Origin: Nitrososphaeraceae archaeon
GTDB taxonomy: Archaea; Thermoproteota; Nitrososphaeria; Nitrososphaerales; Nitrososphaeraceae
Reading direction: 5' to 3'
Assembly: GCA_030038695.1 (NCBI GenBank)
Contig: JASHSN010000443.1
Coordinates: forward strand, 1-7,960
Length of the DNA: 7,960 bases
Within the stretch, counting starts at the first letter, position 1; the number at the start of each line of letters is the position of its first letter. The position numbers were made by a program, and so were the translations under genes. The notes beneath the pieces were generated by a model. It did no database searches. It worked only from the letters and a program-made list of their open reading frames with translations, and was not told the DNA's origin. Shown here piece by piece: positions 7,092-7,960 of the stretch.

Positions 7092-7100
7092 TTAATATAT
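7092..7100 (+). promoter_or_regulatory. TATA-like element of the FKBP gene
   Basis: TTAATATAT is centred about 26 bases upstream of the ATG at 7122, the classic spacing for a leaderless archaeal transcript. It is only 14 bases from the alternative GTG at 7110, which supports the ATG as the true start. It lies in the short gap after the aminotransferase stop. Confidence 0.5.
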
Positions 7101-7121
7101 GGTAAATCAGTGTCAAAGTTC

Positions 7122-7883
7122 ATGACTTTAGAGAAGGGTTCACTTATATTGATAGATTATACCGCTAACATTAAAGATACTAACAAGATTTTTGAGACTA
7201 CCAGTGAGGAAGAAGCCAGAATTTCAGAACTCTACGATCCGACGCGCAAATATGGACCAAAACTCGTCTCAGTTGGTGAGGGTTGGGTTTTAAAGGGGTT
7301 AGACGAAGCTTTGGCAAAAGCAAACAATGGTGATAAATTCGAGGTAGAGGTACCACCAGACAAAGGATTTGGAGAACGGATCCCGAACAAGGTGAGAATG
7401 ATAGCTCAGAGGAAACTAGGAGACAAAGCCGACGAAGTTAAAATAGGCGACGAGGTAAAGATCGATGAACGCCTTGGTATTGTCAGATTTGTAGGATCAG
7501 GAAGGGTTCAAGTTGATTTCAATCACCGATTAGCTGGTCGGACCTTAACGTATAAAGTGAACATTATAAAGAAACTCGAAAACGATAATGATAAAGTACT
7601 CTCATTGATCAAAAGAAGACTAGCACTTGACGATGAAAAAATACAATTTATTGTTGAGGGACGGAGTCTAACCGTAGAGTTAGCAGAAGAGGCATTTATG
7701 ATTGATGGATTACAGGTTATAAAGCGTGGAATAGCCAGTGATATGTTCAAACATGTAGGCCTCACAAACGTTAAATTCATAGAAAATTACAAAATGTCCG
7801 ATTCAGAGTCTAACAAGGAGCTAGGTATAGAACACGATGCTAAACACGAATTGAATGCGATGGAAATGTCTAGAAATGATTGA
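7122..7883 (+). CDS. Long archaeal FKBP-type peptidyl-prolyl cis-trans isomerase with SlyD-like insert
   Basis: Accelerates proline cis-trans isomerisation and, through its inserted flap domain, acts as a folding chaperone in the cytoplasm. The 253-residue product begins MTLEKGSLILIDYTANIKDT, the first FKBP strand, then GEGWVLKGLDEAL (52-64) and VPPDKGFGE (77-85), both diagnostic FKBP blocks. The IF (insert-in-flap) domain covers about residues 88-140, from NKVRMIAQRKL to VQVDFNHRLAG. RTLTYKVNIIKKL then closes the FKBP fold. Residues 150-225 form the extra C-terminal domain of long archaeal FKBPs (compare the MjFKBP26 type). ATG 7122 is preferred over GTG 7110: it matches the usual N-terminus and has a TATA element at -26. 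The last 28 or so residues, from SDSESNKELG onward, form an acidic polar tail that looks disordered and lineage-specific. No signal peptide or membrane segment is present. Confidence 0.92.
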   Translation: MTLEKGSLILIDYTANIKDTNKIFETTSEEEARISELYDPTRKYGPKLVSVGEGWVLKGLDEALAKANNGDKFEVEVPPDKGFGERIPNKVRMIAQRKLGDKADEVKIGDEVKIDERLGIVRFVGSGRVQVDFNHRLAGRTLTYKVNIIKKLENDNDKVLSLIKRRLALDDEKIQFIVEGRSLTVELAEEAFMIDGLQVIKRGIASDMFKHVGLTNVKFIENYKMSDSESNKELGIEHDAKHELNAMEMSRND

Positions 7884-7899
7884 GTCAAGCACGAAACGA

Positions 7900-7914
7900 A
7901 ATTTGTTGCAAATT
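7900..7914. terminator. Small perfect hairpin after the FKBP gene
   Basis: AATTTG at 7900-7905 pairs perfectly with CAAATT at 7909-7914 around a TTG loop, 17 bases after the FKBP stop. No T-run follows on the plus strand, so it is not a typical archaeal terminator. Being AT-rich and short it would be weak. It may mark the boundary between convergent transcripts, or be chance. Confidence 0.25.
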
Positions 7915-7960
7915 AAATAACCTTGACGGACCTAGCAAGATCTAATGCGGAACTTTTGTT
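7913..7960 (-). CDS. Possible 3' end of a minus-strand gene (partial, unrecognised)
   Basis: From the right edge the minus strand is open for 15 codons, NKSSALDLARSVKVI, then TAA at 7915-7913. The amphipathic pattern looks like a protein C-terminus and would place a gene convergent with the FKBP gene, but 15 codons prove little. The competing reading is a plus-strand gene starting at ATG 7945 (MRNFC, then the edge). TTAAATAA at 7913-7920 would then be a TATA box about 28 bases upstream, as for other genes here. The window ends before this can be decided. Confidence 0.25.
   Translation of the reverse strand, partial: NKSSALDLARSVKVI

Overview
The window looks archaeal, most likely from the Thaumarchaeota (Nitrososphaerota). 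Three things support this. CoA is made here by the archaea-specific pair pantoate kinase plus phosphopantothenate synthetase. A long FKBP-type isomerase has a SlyD-like inserted domain. Most start codons lie about 25-30 bases downstream of an AT-rich TATA-like element and lack a well-placed Shine-Dalgarno, which suggests leaderless transcripts. No rRNA or other marker gene is present, so the phylum call rests on protein resemblance recalled from memory.

Layout: (1) Positions 1-244, minus strand: the N-terminal part of a SpoVT/AbrB-fold regulator of the PhoU-associated archaeal type, running off the left edge. (2) Positions 294-4125, plus strand: a tight four-gene cluster of pantoate kinase, 4-phosphopantoate--beta-alanine ligase, ketopantoate hydroxymethyltransferase (panB) and the bifunctional coaBC. 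Junctions are a 7-base gap, a 14-base overlap and a 4-base TTGA start/stop overlap. (3) Positions 4278-5351, minus strand: an M24 (Xaa-Pro dipeptidase-like) metallopeptidase convergent with coaBC. (4) Positions 5352-5918: a 567-base stretch without an intact gene, holding what may be a decayed small gene plus promoters. (5) Positions 5919-7064, plus: a class V PLP aminotransferase of the alanine-glyoxylate/serine-pyruvate type. (6) Positions 7122-7883, plus: the FKBP isomerase. (7) The last 77 bases hold a small hairpin and possibly the 3' end of a minus-strand gene.

How it works together: panB adds a one-carbon unit to ketoisovalerate to give ketopantoate. A ketopantoate reductase not in this window would make pantoate. 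Pantoate kinase phosphorylates it, the ligase joins 4-phosphopantoate to beta-alanine, and CoaB then CoaC convert 4'-phosphopantothenate to 4'-phosphopantetheine. The window thus holds most of the archaeal route to CoA in one probable operon. The other genes appear to be separately promoted and not obviously linked to CoA.

I did not find a convincing novel system. The points most worth a second look are the apparently frameshifted small ORF between the peptidase and the aminotransferase, the 10-bp-spaced tandem element in the divergent promoter, and the non-bacterial active-site residues in the CoaC domain.
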